A stretch of DNA of 64,000 bases, from the NCBI GenBank assembly GCA_963739995.1, contig CAVUCH010000019.1, forward strand, positions 155,372 to 219,371. Direction: 5' to 3'. The notes under the pieces were generated by a model. The model saw nothing but the letters and a program-made list of their open reading frames with translations, searched no databases and was not told the DNA's origin. Shown piece by piece: positions 18,286 through 28,622 of this stretch (positions are counted from its first letter, which is position 1; each line of letters opens with the position of its first letter). This DNA is from CAVUCH01 sp963739995 (lineage in GTDB: Bacteria; Acidobacteriota; Vicinamibacteria; Vicinamibacterales; JAENWD01). The position numbers were made by a program, and so were the translations under genes.

Positions 18286-20310
18286 ATGGCCCACGGCTCC
18301 CTGCTCCAGGAACTCGTCATCGTCTACGCCGCCGCGCTGCTGCTGCTGCTGGTCGCCGGCCGTCTCCGGGTGCCGCCGATTGTCGCCTTGATTCTCTCCG
18401 GCATCATCACCGGCCCGGCCGGACTGCGCGTTGTCGACACGCAGGCGGACGTCGACGTGCTGGCCGAGATCGGCATCGCCTTGCTGCTCTTCACCGCGGG
18501 ACTCGATTTCTCGGTGACGGGGCTGCGCCGGACGTGGGCACGGGTCGTGATGGGCGGTGCCGCGCAAATGGTCGTGACCGCCGCGGTGGTGATGGCCATC
18601 GCGGTCGCCCTGGGCGAGTCCGGGTTCCGCCGGCTCGTCGTGCTGGGCATCTTCGTCGCGCTCTCGAGCACCGCAATCGTCATCAAGGAACTGACCCGGC
18701 ACAACCAGGCGCACTCACCGCACGGGCAGCTGGCGATTGGTGTGCTGCTGCTCCAGGACCTCGCCGTCATCGTGCTCCTGGTGCTCACGCCGGTGCTGTT
18801 CGGGGCAGACACGGGGCTCCACCGCGAATCCCTGACCGGCGCATTGGTTCGCGTGACGACGGTGCTCGCCGGGGTCGCGTTGGTCGCGCGCCTGGTGCTC
18901 CCGGCCCTTGTGCGCCTGGTCAGCACGACCGGACGCGAGGCGTTTTCACTCGCGGTGCTGCTGGCGAGCATCGGGACCGCGTGGCTCACCTCCCGGGCGG
19001 GCCTCTCCATGGCGGTCGGCGCGTTTCTCGCGGGACTCGTGCTGGCGGAGAGCGAGGTGAGCCACCAGGTACACGCAGAGGTGCGCCCGCTGCGCGACCT
19101 GCTCGCGAGCGTGTTCTTCATCTCTGTCGGGATGCTCGTCGACCCACGCGCGCTCGCGAGCCAGGTGCCGCTGTTGATCGGTCTCGCGGCGCTCATCCTC
19201 GTCGTCAAGGGCATTTCCGCGGCGGGCGCATTTGTCATCACCCGCACACCGCTTCGTGTGTCGGCGGCAGCAGGCGTGGCGCTCGCGCAGGTCGGCGAGT
19301 TCTCGCTGCTCTTCGGGGGCAGTGCGCGGACGGCCGGCCTGATCAGCGACCGGGACTGGCAGCCCCTGCTCGGCGCGTCGATCCTGACGATGATGGCCGC
19401 GCCCGGCCTGGTGGCACTGGCACCCGCCGCCGGTGCGCGGGTCGCCGGCTGGTGGAGGGGCGCAGGACGCCACGAGCCTGCAGCGGGCGTCCACATGAGC
19501 GGCCACGTCGTGATCCTGGGATACGGCGCCGGAGGACGCGTCATCGCCCGCGCGCTGCGCGATATCGGCGTCACCTTCGTCGCGCTCGACCTCAACGGCC
19601 AGACGGTGCAGCAGGCGGCGGCCGCCGGCGAGCCGCTCGTGTACGCCGACGTGACTGCGCCCGACGCGCTCGAAGGCGCGGGCGTGGCGCACGCTGCCGC
19701 TGTCGTGGCGGTACTGTCGGACCCGGACGCGACGGAGCGCGCAGTCCGATCGATCCGCACCGTATCGGCCACGGTGCCAATCGTCGCGCGCACCCGCTAC
19801 CGGCTCGAGGCAGAGCGCCTGCGGCACGCCGGAGCGACCGTGGCGGTTGCCGAGGAGATCGAGGCGTCGTTCGAGGTAGTCGCGCAGCTGCTCGCCCGCC
19901 TGGAAATCCCCGGCAACATCGCCGAGGTCCTGCTCGGCACCTATCGCCAGGCGACCTATGCCGAGCCGGCGCGGGGCGCACGGGCAGCGGCCGTCCCGTT
20001 CGATGCGCTGCCCGCGGAGCTGACCGCTGCACCGGTCACACTGTTCCGCCTGCCCGCCGGGGCGTGGAGCGTGGGACGCACGCTTGGCGCCATCGACCTG
20101 CGCGCTGGTACTGGTGCGACGATTCTCGCGATCAGACGCGAAGGGCGCACCATGACGTCGCCCGCCGCGGACGTGGAGCTCGCTGCCGAGGACGATCTCT
20201 ACATCATGGGCGACGAGGCTCACGTGCGCGTCGCACAGGTCCGGCTCGAGCACGGATCTCTGACTCCTTTCGTGTCGCGATCGGGAAGCCTGACTTCAGA
20301 TCAGGAATGA
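18286..20310 (+). CDS. Cation:proton antiporter, CPA2/KefB type with RCK domains
   Basis: A 674-residue inner-membrane transporter. Residues ~1-385 form the 12-13-helix Na+/H+ exchanger domain (CPA2). It is followed by a cytosolic RCK_N/TrkA-N domain opening with the nucleotide motif VVILGYGAGGRV near 407 and an RCK_C/TrkA-C domain near 575-660. It is predicted to exchange K+ or Na+ for H+ under control of a bound nucleotide or ligand. A KefB/YbaL-type assignment fits, but glutathione gating cannot be confirmed. The gene is isolated and rightward. Confidence 0.92.
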   Translation: MAHGSLLQELVIVYAAALLLLLVAGRLRVPPIVALILSGIITGPAGLRVVDTQADVDVLAEIGIALLLFTAGLDFSVTGLRRTWARVVMGGAAQMVVTAAVVMAIAVALGESGFRRLVVLGIFVALSSTAIVIKELTRHNQAHSPHGQLAIGVLLLQDLAVIVLLVLTPVLFGADTGLHRESLTGALVRVTTVLAGVALVARLVLPALVRLVSTTGREAFSLAVLLASIGTAWLTSRAGLSMAVGAFLAGLVLAESEVSHQVHAEVRPLRDLLASVFFISVGMLVDPRALASQVPLLIGLAALILVVKGISAAGAFVITRTPLRVSAAAGVALAQVGEFSLLFGGSARTAGLISDRDWQPLLGASILTMMAAPGLVALAPAAGARVAGWWRGAGRHEPAAGVHMSGHVVILGYGAGGRVIARALRDIGVTFVALDLNGQTVQQAAAAGEPLVYADVTAPDALEGAGVAHAAAVVAVLSDPDATERAVRSIRTVSATVPIVARTRYRLEAERLRHAGATVAVAEEIEASFEVVAQLLARLEIPGNIAEVLLGTYRQATYAEPARGARAAAVPFDALPAELTAAPVTLFRLPAGAWSVGRTLGAIDLRAGTGATILAIRREGRTMTSPAADVELAAEDDLYIMGDEAHVRVAQVRLEHGSLTPFVSRSGSLTSDQE

Positions 20311-20477
20311 TTCGGATCTGGAGGGCACCTGCGGAGGGTGGCAGTGATTGGAGCCGATCCTCAACGAGCCGAAGGCGAGTCGAGATGTGCCTGAAGCCGG
20401 GCCGACCAGCCACTGAGTGAGCGCAGCGAGTGAGAGTGGCTGGGTGTCAGGGACGGAATTCGCAACTGGCTGCTGAC

Positions 20478-20640
20478 GTCGTTCCTCGCTGGCGTGATGT
20501 TGAGATAGATGGCGTCCTTGTCGGGATTGAGACCCCAGCCGGTTGCCGTCACGATCAAGTGCCTGACCTGGCCCAAAATTCCGCCAGCCGTCTGCCTGGC
20601 CGTGATGCGCGCCCAAGGATCTCGGAGCCCGCTTCCAATG
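20478..20640 (-). pseudogene. Remnant of a DUF1254/DUF1214-type protein
   Basis: A leftward frame here contains ARQTAGGILGQVRHLIVTAT followed by GWGLNPDKDAIYLNITPARND. This resembles the stretch joining the DUF1254 and DUF1214 domains of large periplasmic proteins. Neither the rest of the N-terminal part nor the DUF1214 domain is present, and the frame runs into unrelated sequence on both sides. I read it as a leftover gene fragment behind soxR. The family call is from memory of the motif. Confidence 0.5.
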
Positions 20641-20644
20641 TTCT

Positions 20645-21097
20645 CTAGAATTGCTTTCGTTCCCTGGCAATCCAGAACCGCGGCCCTGGACCGGCTCGCC
20701 CGACACGATCCTCGGGATTGGCGAGCCGGCACTGCTGCAACGACAGACACCCGCAGCCGATACACTGCGTCAGCCCCGCCTTCAGCCGCTCAAGCTCGGC
20801 GATGCGATCATCGACGCGCCGGGTCCAGCCGGCTGACAGCTTCGCCCAGTCCCCGCGTTCCGGCACGCGATTGTGGGGCAGCCTTGAGAGCTCGACGCCG
20901 ATTTCCTCGAGCGACAGGCCGATCTTCTGGGCGAACACGATGAAAGCGATGCGCCGGAGGACCGCGCGCGGATAGCGGCGGTGGCCCGACCCGGCCCGCT
21001 CGGATGAGATCAATCCGCGGCTTTCATAGAAGCGAAGCGCGGAGGATGCCACACCGCTCCGGCGGGATATGTCCGTGATGGTGAGGAGATCGCGCAT
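20645..21097 (-). CDS. soxR: Redox-sensitive transcriptional regulator SoxR
   Basis: A 150-residue MerR-family activator. The N-terminal winged helix (LTITDISRRSGVASSALRFY) is followed by a dimerisation helix and the [2Fe-2S] ligand set C-IG-C-G-C-LSLQQ-C at Cys112, 115, 117 and 123, which is diagnostic of SoxR. The NPED following it is also conserved. The cluster is oxidised by redox-cycling compounds, which switches on the target promoter. It is divergent from the SDR gene and likely controls it through the palindrome at 21127-21142. Confidence 0.95.
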   Translation of the reverse strand: MRDLLTITDISRRSGVASSALRFYESRGLISSERAGSGHRRYPRAVLRRIAFIVFAQKIGLSLEEIGVELSRLPHNRVPERGDWAKLSAGWTRRVDDRIAELERLKAGLTQCIGCGCLSLQQCRLANPEDRVGRAGPGPRFWIARERKQF

Positions 21098-21121
21098 GAA
21101 AACGGCCCTGAAAGATCCGGC

Positions 21122-21152
21122 TTGACTTAAAGTTAACTTTAACTTGTAGCAT
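21122..21152 (+). promoter_or_regulatory. SoxR-type promoter and operator
   Basis: TTGACT (21122-21127) and TAGCAT (21147-21152) are separated by 19 bases, the overlong spacer typical of MerR-family-activated promoters. The spacer is almost filled by a perfect palindrome TTAAAGTTAACTTTAA (21127-21142) sharing the AGTTAACT core of known SoxR boxes. It lies 36 bases upstream of the SDR start and 25 bases beyond soxR's start. Confidence 0.8.
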
Positions 21153-21188
21153 GACCTGTGTCAACGCGCTCATGACACGGAGGGTCAC

Positions 21189-21914
21189 ATGCGAAGAGAG
21201 CAGCCGCCAGTGCGGGTCGCGATCACCGGTGGAACATCGGGCCTCGGGCTGGCGCTGGTCCGCGAGCTGAACAGCCGCGGAGCGCACATCGCCTTCGTCG
21301 CGCGCCACCGCGAAGACGTGGAGCGCGTCGCCCGCGAACGGCGCGGTGTCATCGGTATCGTCGGGGACGTGTCGCGCAAGGAGGATATCCATCCGATCGC
21401 GATTCAGGTGCTTGGCGCACTGGGCGGGCTTGACGTGCTCGTCAACAACGCTTCGTCACTTGGTCCCGTGCCGCTCGCCTCCCTCGCGGACACCGATTGC
21501 GAAGACCTGGAGCTCGCGCTCGCGACCAACCTTGTCGGTCCGTTCCGCTTGACGAAGGCGCTCCTGGGCTCGCTGGCCGCGTCGGCGCGTGAAGGACGTC
21601 GCCCGCTGGTGGTGAACGTATCGAGCGACGCGGCCGTCACCGCGTACGCCGGCTGGGGCGCATACGGCGCGAGCAAGGCCGGGCTTCATCATCTCAGCCG
21701 GATCTGGAACGAGGAGCTCGCGTCAGAAGGCATCCGGATCGTCTCCGTCGATCCCGGCGACATGGACACCCCCTTGCACGCGCTTGCGGTCCCCGACGCC
21801 GATCGCTCGACGCTGAAGAGTCCGGACGCCGCAGCCGGGGAGATTGCGGATCTGATCGCTGCGAACATGCGCGGCGCCGCCGTCGTCTCGCAGGAGCACG
21901 GGGTCCTTCAATGA
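21189..21914 (+). CDS. SDR family oxidoreductase, predicted SoxR target
   Basis: A 241-residue short-chain dehydrogenase. The cofactor loop TGGTSGLG (13-20), NNAS (86-89), catalytic Ser145/146 and YGASK (159-163) are all present. A basic residue pattern around RHRED (39-43) suggests NADPH preference. It is the first gene behind the SoxR-type promoter, so it is probably induced by redox-cycling agents. Its stop overlaps the start of the QueA-like gene by 4 bases (ATGA), implying translational coupling. Substrate unknown, perhaps a quinone or reactive carbonyl. Confidence 0.9.
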   Translation: MRREQPPVRVAITGGTSGLGLALVRELNSRGAHIAFVARHREDVERVARERRGVIGIVGDVSRKEDIHPIAIQVLGALGGLDVLVNNASSLGPVPLASLADTDCEDLELALATNLVGPFRLTKALLGSLAASAREGRRPLVVNVSSDAAVTAYAGWGAYGASKAGLHHLSRIWNEELASEGIRIVSVDPGDMDTPLHALAVPDADRSTLKSPDAAAGEIADLIAANMRGAAVVSQEHGVLQ

Positions 21915-23134
21915 CCCCGGCCAGCAGGGCGACGCAGCGGCCGGTGGACGCGAAGCTGCTCGTCATCGATGACGAGGGCGCGATTACGCATCGTGCGCGC
22001 GCCGATGTTCCAGAGCTCGTCCGCGAAGGCGACGTCGTCGTCGCCAACGACGCGGCGACGCTGCCTGCCAGCCTCGCCGGCGTGCACGTGCCGAGTGGCG
22101 CCGCGATTGAAATACGCCTTGCGGGACGCGATTCGCTGCGGCCTCGTGACGTGCGCCGCTTCACCGCAGTCGTGTTTGGCGCCGGCGACTTCCGGACTCC
22201 GACCGAACACCGGGCGCCGCCGCCGGTCCTGCACCCCGGCGACGCGCTCCGGCTGGGTCCGCTGCGAGCGAGCGTGCTCCGCGTGCGGTCACATCCACGT
22301 CTGATCGAGATGCGCTTCGAGAACCCGGTGCCGGACATCTGGGAGGGCCTGGCCCGTCACGGGCGCCCGATCCAGTACGCCTACGTTCCGGAGCCGCTCG
22401 CGATCTGGGATACGTGGACGCAGATCGCCGGCCTTCCGGTCGCATTCGAACCGCCCTCGGCAGGATTCATCCTCGACTGGGCGGTGATCGGCTCGCTGCG
22501 CGCGCGGGGCGCGCTGTTTGCCACCCTCACGCACGCCGCAGGCATCTCCTCGACCGGCGATGCCGAGCTCGATCGGCTGCTGCCGCTCGACGAGCCGTAC
22601 GACATCCCCGTCTCGACGGCGGCATCGATCGAGGCGTGCAGAAGTCGCGGCGGCCGCGTGATCGCGATCGGCACAACGGTCGTGCGGGCGCTGGAACACG
22701 CGTCGCGCGCCAACGGCAGCGTTCGGCCTGGCAGGGGGATCGCGACACAGCGCATCGGCCGGCTCTCGGTGCTCCGTTGCGTGGATGCGATTGTGTCGGG
22801 CACACACGAACCAGGCACCAGCCATTACGAGTTGCTGCGCGCGTTTCAGGATGACGACGTGCTGGGTCAGATGGCTTCCGAGGTCAACGCTCGCGGATAC
22901 CGGACGCACGAGTTCGGCGACTCGGTGTGGCTCGAGCGTGCGACTCCACGACAGGTGATGGTCGATTGCGGCACGAGCCAAGACGGCTGGCGTTCCGTTG
23001 ATACGGGTTCTCCCAGGAATCGCGCGCTCGAGAGCGCGACAGTGCAAGGATTAGTCCCCTTGCCGGCGCAGGAAGTGAACGGCTGGGATACCTGTGGCGG
23101 GCCTGCGAGCCGCCACCCGCCAGTGTTATCGTGA
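21911..23134 (+). CDS. QueA-like protein (SAM:tRNA ribosyltransferase-isomerase family)
   Basis: A 407-residue protein related to QueA, which transfers ribose from S-adenosylmethionine to preQ1-tRNA. Family blocks visible are VREGDVVVANDAATLPASL, GTTVVRALE near 257, and a C-terminal YRTHEFGDSVWL. The N-terminal block and the NFH-type loop of housekeeping QueA are changed, and there is a ~45-residue C-terminal extension. It may therefore be a paralog with a different substrate. It overlaps the SDR gene upstream and grpE downstream by 4 bases each, so all three are one transcript. Confidence 0.8.
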   Translation: MTPASRATQRPVDAKLLVIDDEGAITHRARADVPELVREGDVVVANDAATLPASLAGVHVPSGAAIEIRLAGRDSLRPRDVRRFTAVVFGAGDFRTPTEHRAPPPVLHPGDALRLGPLRASVLRVRSHPRLIEMRFENPVPDIWEGLARHGRPIQYAYVPEPLAIWDTWTQIAGLPVAFEPPSAGFILDWAVIGSLRARGALFATLTHAAGISSTGDAELDRLLPLDEPYDIPVSTAASIEACRSRGGRVIAIGTTVVRALEHASRANGSVRPGRGIATQRIGRLSVLRCVDAIVSGTHEPGTSHYELLRAFQDDDVLGQMASEVNARGYRTHEFGDSVWLERATPRQVMVDCGTSQDGWRSVDTGSPRNRALESATVQGLVPLPAQEVNGWDTCGGPASRHPPVLS

Positions 23135-23748
23135 TCGACATGGACGATCGACCGGATGACGATCTGCCGAAGGAAGGCGCACGCGCGCCCGAAATGAAAG
23201 TGGTGGACCGCCGCTGGTGGGCGCGGGGCGACAGCGCAGACACTGCCGAAACGCCGGCGGCGAAGCCCACGTATGTCGAGGAGCTCGAGACCAGGCTGGC
23301 GGAGAAGGATCGCGTGCTGCAGGACTACATTCAGCAGTACAAGGCGGCTGCCGGCGAATTCGAGGAATCGCGGGCGCGGGCGCGCCGTGACGTCGCGAAG
23401 GAGGTGGAGCGCGGCAAGCGGGCCATCCTCGTGGACCTCCTGGAGATCGTGGACAACCTCGACCGCGCGATCGAGTCGGGAAAGGAGGCCCGCAACGTCG
23501 ACGTGCTCGTGCACGGGGTCGAAATGGTGCGGCAGCAGTTCCTGCAACGCCTTGAAGGTTTTGGCATCCAACCGATCGAGCCCCTGCACCAGCCCTTCGA
23601 CCCGACACAGCACGAGGCCATCGCCGTGGTGCCCGCCACCCGATCGGAAGACGACGAGAAGGTGCTCGGCGTGATCCGGCGCGGGTACAGAATCGGGGAC
23701 GAAGTGCTGCGGCCGGCGCAGGTGGCGGTCGGGCGCGAGGGGAGCTGA
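23131..23748 (+). CDS. grpE: Nucleotide exchange factor GrpE
   Basis: A 205-residue GrpE, the co-chaperone that releases ADP from DnaK. A disordered acidic N terminus, a long helix (about 48-110, YVEELETRLAEKDRVLQDYI), ILVDLLEIVDNLDRAIE, and a C-terminal beta domain ending in EKVLGVIRRGYRIGDEVLRPAQVAV are present. The GTG at 23131 overlaps the preceding stop (GTGA); ATG at 23140 is an alternative. No dnaK or dnaJ is adjacent, so it may be a second copy or part of the oxidative-stress operon. Confidence 0.93.
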   Translation: MIDMDDRPDDDLPKEGARAPEMKVVDRRWWARGDSADTAETPAAKPTYVEELETRLAEKDRVLQDYIQQYKAAAGEFEESRARARRDVAKEVERGKRAILVDLLEIVDNLDRAIESGKEARNVDVLVHGVEMVRQQFLQRLEGFGIQPIEPLHQPFDPTQHEAIAVVPATRSEDDEKVLGVIRRGYRIGDEVLRPAQVAVGREGS

Positions 23749-23823
23749 AGGCGGGGATGCAATTCAGGAGGCCCGGTGCACGCACGATGTGGCAGGCCAT
23801 ACGTCCGCGCGGCGTGAGCACGC

Positions 23824-24537
23824 ATGTCGGATAACCTCGTCGACAGGCGGCTTCGCTACATCGACCGCCAGCGCCAGCTCCATGCGGACACCGTTAACGT
23901 GGACGTCCGCCGCTTCGTACCGCTCGGCAGCGGTCCCCTGAATCGGGACGGGATGCCGAAGCTGCCTGTCGGCCAGCACGTGGTGAAGAACTGGCCCGTG
24001 CTCGATCTCGGCGACGTGCCCGACGTACCCACCAGCGGCTGGCGACTCGAGGTGGGCGGGCTCGTCGAGAACCCGGTCACGCTCACCTGGGAGCGTTTCC
24101 TGGCGTTGCCGCAGGCCGAAGACGTCAGCGACTTTCATTGCGTGACGACGTGGAGCCGCTTCGACAACCGGTGGGGAGGGGTGCGGTTCCGCACGATCGC
24201 GGAGCTGGCGGTCCCAAAGCCAGAAGCGGCGTTCGTCCTGTGTACGGGGCACGACCTGGCACCGGGGACACCGATCCCTTACACCACCAACCTGCCGCTC
24301 GCGCGCGCCGTGGAAGACGATGTGCTGCTGGTCCACACGTGGGAGGGCCACCCACTCCCCCGCTCGCACGGTGGCCCGTGCCGGATGATCACGCCGAAGC
24401 TGTACGCCTGGAAGGGCACGAAGTGGATCCGCCGAATCGAGTTCCTCGACCACAACCAGCGCGGCTTCTGGGAGGAACGCGGCTACTCCGATACCGCGGA
24501 GCCGTGGGCGAACGACCGGTACTCGAACGGCCGCTGA
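23824..24537 (+). CDS. Sulfite oxidase-like molybdopterin oxidoreductase, soluble
   Basis: A 237-residue protein of the sulfite-oxidase-like molybdopterin family (YuiH/MsrP relatives). The molybdenum-ligand cysteine is Cys106 in DFHCVTTWSRFDN. PCRMITPKLYAWKGTKW and the closing WEERGYSD are also conserved. No Tat or Sec signal is seen, so unlike MsrP it is probably cytoplasmic. It follows grpE by 75 bases on the same strand and may belong to the SoxR-controlled run. The substrate is unknown; a role in reducing oxidised metabolites is plausible. Confidence 0.88.
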   Translation: MSDNLVDRRLRYIDRQRQLHADTVNVDVRRFVPLGSGPLNRDGMPKLPVGQHVVKNWPVLDLGDVPDVPTSGWRLEVGGLVENPVTLTWERFLALPQAEDVSDFHCVTTWSRFDNRWGGVRFRTIAELAVPKPEAAFVLCTGHDLAPGTPIPYTTNLPLARAVEDDVLLVHTWEGHPLPRSHGGPCRMITPKLYAWKGTKWIRRIEFLDHNQRGFWEERGYSDTAEPWANDRYSNGR

Positions 24538-24599
24538 CTCTGTGATTGCGTGCCTGCTTGCCTCACCCCTCGCCTACCGCCCAGCGCCTACGGCCAACT

Positions 24600-24785
<186 letters not shown>

Positions 24786-24820
24786 CTGGCATGTTTCGTG
24801 CGACGTGCAGCTGAGCATCT

Positions 24821-27229
<2,409 letters not shown>

Positions 27230-27287
27230 CGTGACCGCGCCCGCCGGGAGCTCGCTCCTGATGCCGGCATCACCGCACACTGCTGCC

Positions 27288-28622
27288 ATGAAGCTCACCG
27301 ACGATCCGCTCTGGTACAAAGACGCGATCATCTACGAAGCGCACGTCAAGTCGTTTTTCGACAGCACCAACGACGGCATCGGCGATTTTCGCGGCCTCAC
27401 CAGCAAGCTGGGGTACCTGCAGGACCTCGGCATCACGTGCTTGTGGCTGCTCCCGTTCTTCCCGTCGCCGCTCAAGGACGACGGGTACGACATCTCGGAC
27501 TACTGCGATGTCCACCCGAGCTACGGCACTCTCGAAGACTTCAGGGCGCTGGTGGCGGAGGCGCACGCGCGGGGCATCCGGGTGCTCATCGAGCTCGTCG
27601 TCAACCACACGTCCGACCAGCACCCGTGGTTCCAGGCCGCGCGCCGGGCGCCGCGTGGCTCCCGCGAGCGGGAGTTCTACGTCTGGAGCGACACGGATCA
27701 GCGGTTTCCCGAAACGCGCATCATCTTCACCGACACCGAGAAATCGAACTGGACCTACGACGCCGTCGCCGGGCAGTACTACTGGCACCGCTTCTTCGCG
27801 CATCAGCCCGATCTGAATCACAACAACCCGGAGGTCGTCTCCGCGGTCATCGACGTGATGATGTTCTGGCTCGACCTCGGCGTGGACGCCCTGCGGCTCG
27901 ACGCGGTGCCGTACCTCTGTGTGCGCGAGGGCACCACGAACGAGAACCTGCCCGAGACGCACGCCGTGTTGAAGCAGATGCGGCGCGAGCTCGATGCGCG
28001 GTATCCGGACCGGATGCTGCTGGCGGAAGCGAACCAGTGGCCTGCCGACGTGCGCCCGTACTTCGGCGACGGGGACGAGTGCCAGATGGGGTTCCACTTT
28101 CCGCTGATGCCCCGCATCTTCATGGCCGTGCGGCAGGAGGACAAGCACCCGATCGTCGACATCCTCAAGCAGACGCCGGAGCTCCCGCCGTCGTGCCAGT
28201 GGGCACTCTTCCTCCGCAACCATGACGAGCTGACGCTCGAGATGGTGACGGACGAAGAGCGCGACTACATGTACGACGCCTACGCCGCCGATCCCATGAT
28301 GCGGCTGAACGTCGGCATCCGCCGGCGGCTCGCACCGCTGATGGAGAACAGCCGCCGCCGCGTCGAGCTGCTGAACGTGCTGCTTTCACGCTGCCCGGCA
28401 CGCCCGTCGTCTACTACGGCGACGAGATCGGGATGGGCGACAACATCTACCTCGGCGACCGTAACGGCGTGCGCACGCCCATGCAGTGGAGCGGCGACCG
28501 GAACGGGGGGTTCTCACGCGCGGATCCGGCACGGCTCTTTGCCCCGCCGATCATGGACCCGGTGTACGGCTACCAATCCATCAACGTCGAGGCCCAGGAG
28601 CGCTATCCGTTCTCGCTGCTGA
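27288..28622 (+). CDS. treS: Trehalose synthase TreS, catalytic part (frameshifted at ~28383)
   Basis: The first segment of a TreS-maltokinase fusion whose full span is 27288-30605 (about 1,105 residues, normal for the fusion). TreS interconverts maltose and trehalose. The GH13 barrel shows LVVNHTSDQHPWF, DALRLDAVPYL (nucleophile Asp), LLAEANQWP (acid Glu) and LRNHDELT. True coding breaks near 28383. One extra T gives LLFTLPGTPVVYYGDEIGMG and continues into the next frame, so the residues read after that point up to 28622 are spurious. The start at 28 codons before the first beta strand (ATG 27288) fits the family. Confidence 0.88.
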   Translation: MKLTDDPLWYKDAIIYEAHVKSFFDSTNDGIGDFRGLTSKLGYLQDLGITCLWLLPFFPSPLKDDGYDISDYCDVHPSYGTLEDFRALVAEAHARGIRVLIELVVNHTSDQHPWFQAARRAPRGSREREFYVWSDTDQRFPETRIIFTDTEKSNWTYDAVAGQYYWHRFFAHQPDLNHNNPEVVSAVIDVMMFWLDLGVDALRLDAVPYLCVREGTTNENLPETHAVLKQMRRELDARYPDRMLLAEANQWPADVRPYFGDGDECQMGFHFPLMPRIFMAVRQEDKHPIVDILKQTPELPPSCQWALFLRNHDELTLEMVTDEERDYMYDAYAADPMMRLNVGIRRRLAPLMENSRRRVELLNVLLSRCPARPSSTTATRSGWATTSTSATVTACARPCSGAATGTGGSHARIRHGSLPRRSWTRCTATNPSTSRPRSAIRSRC

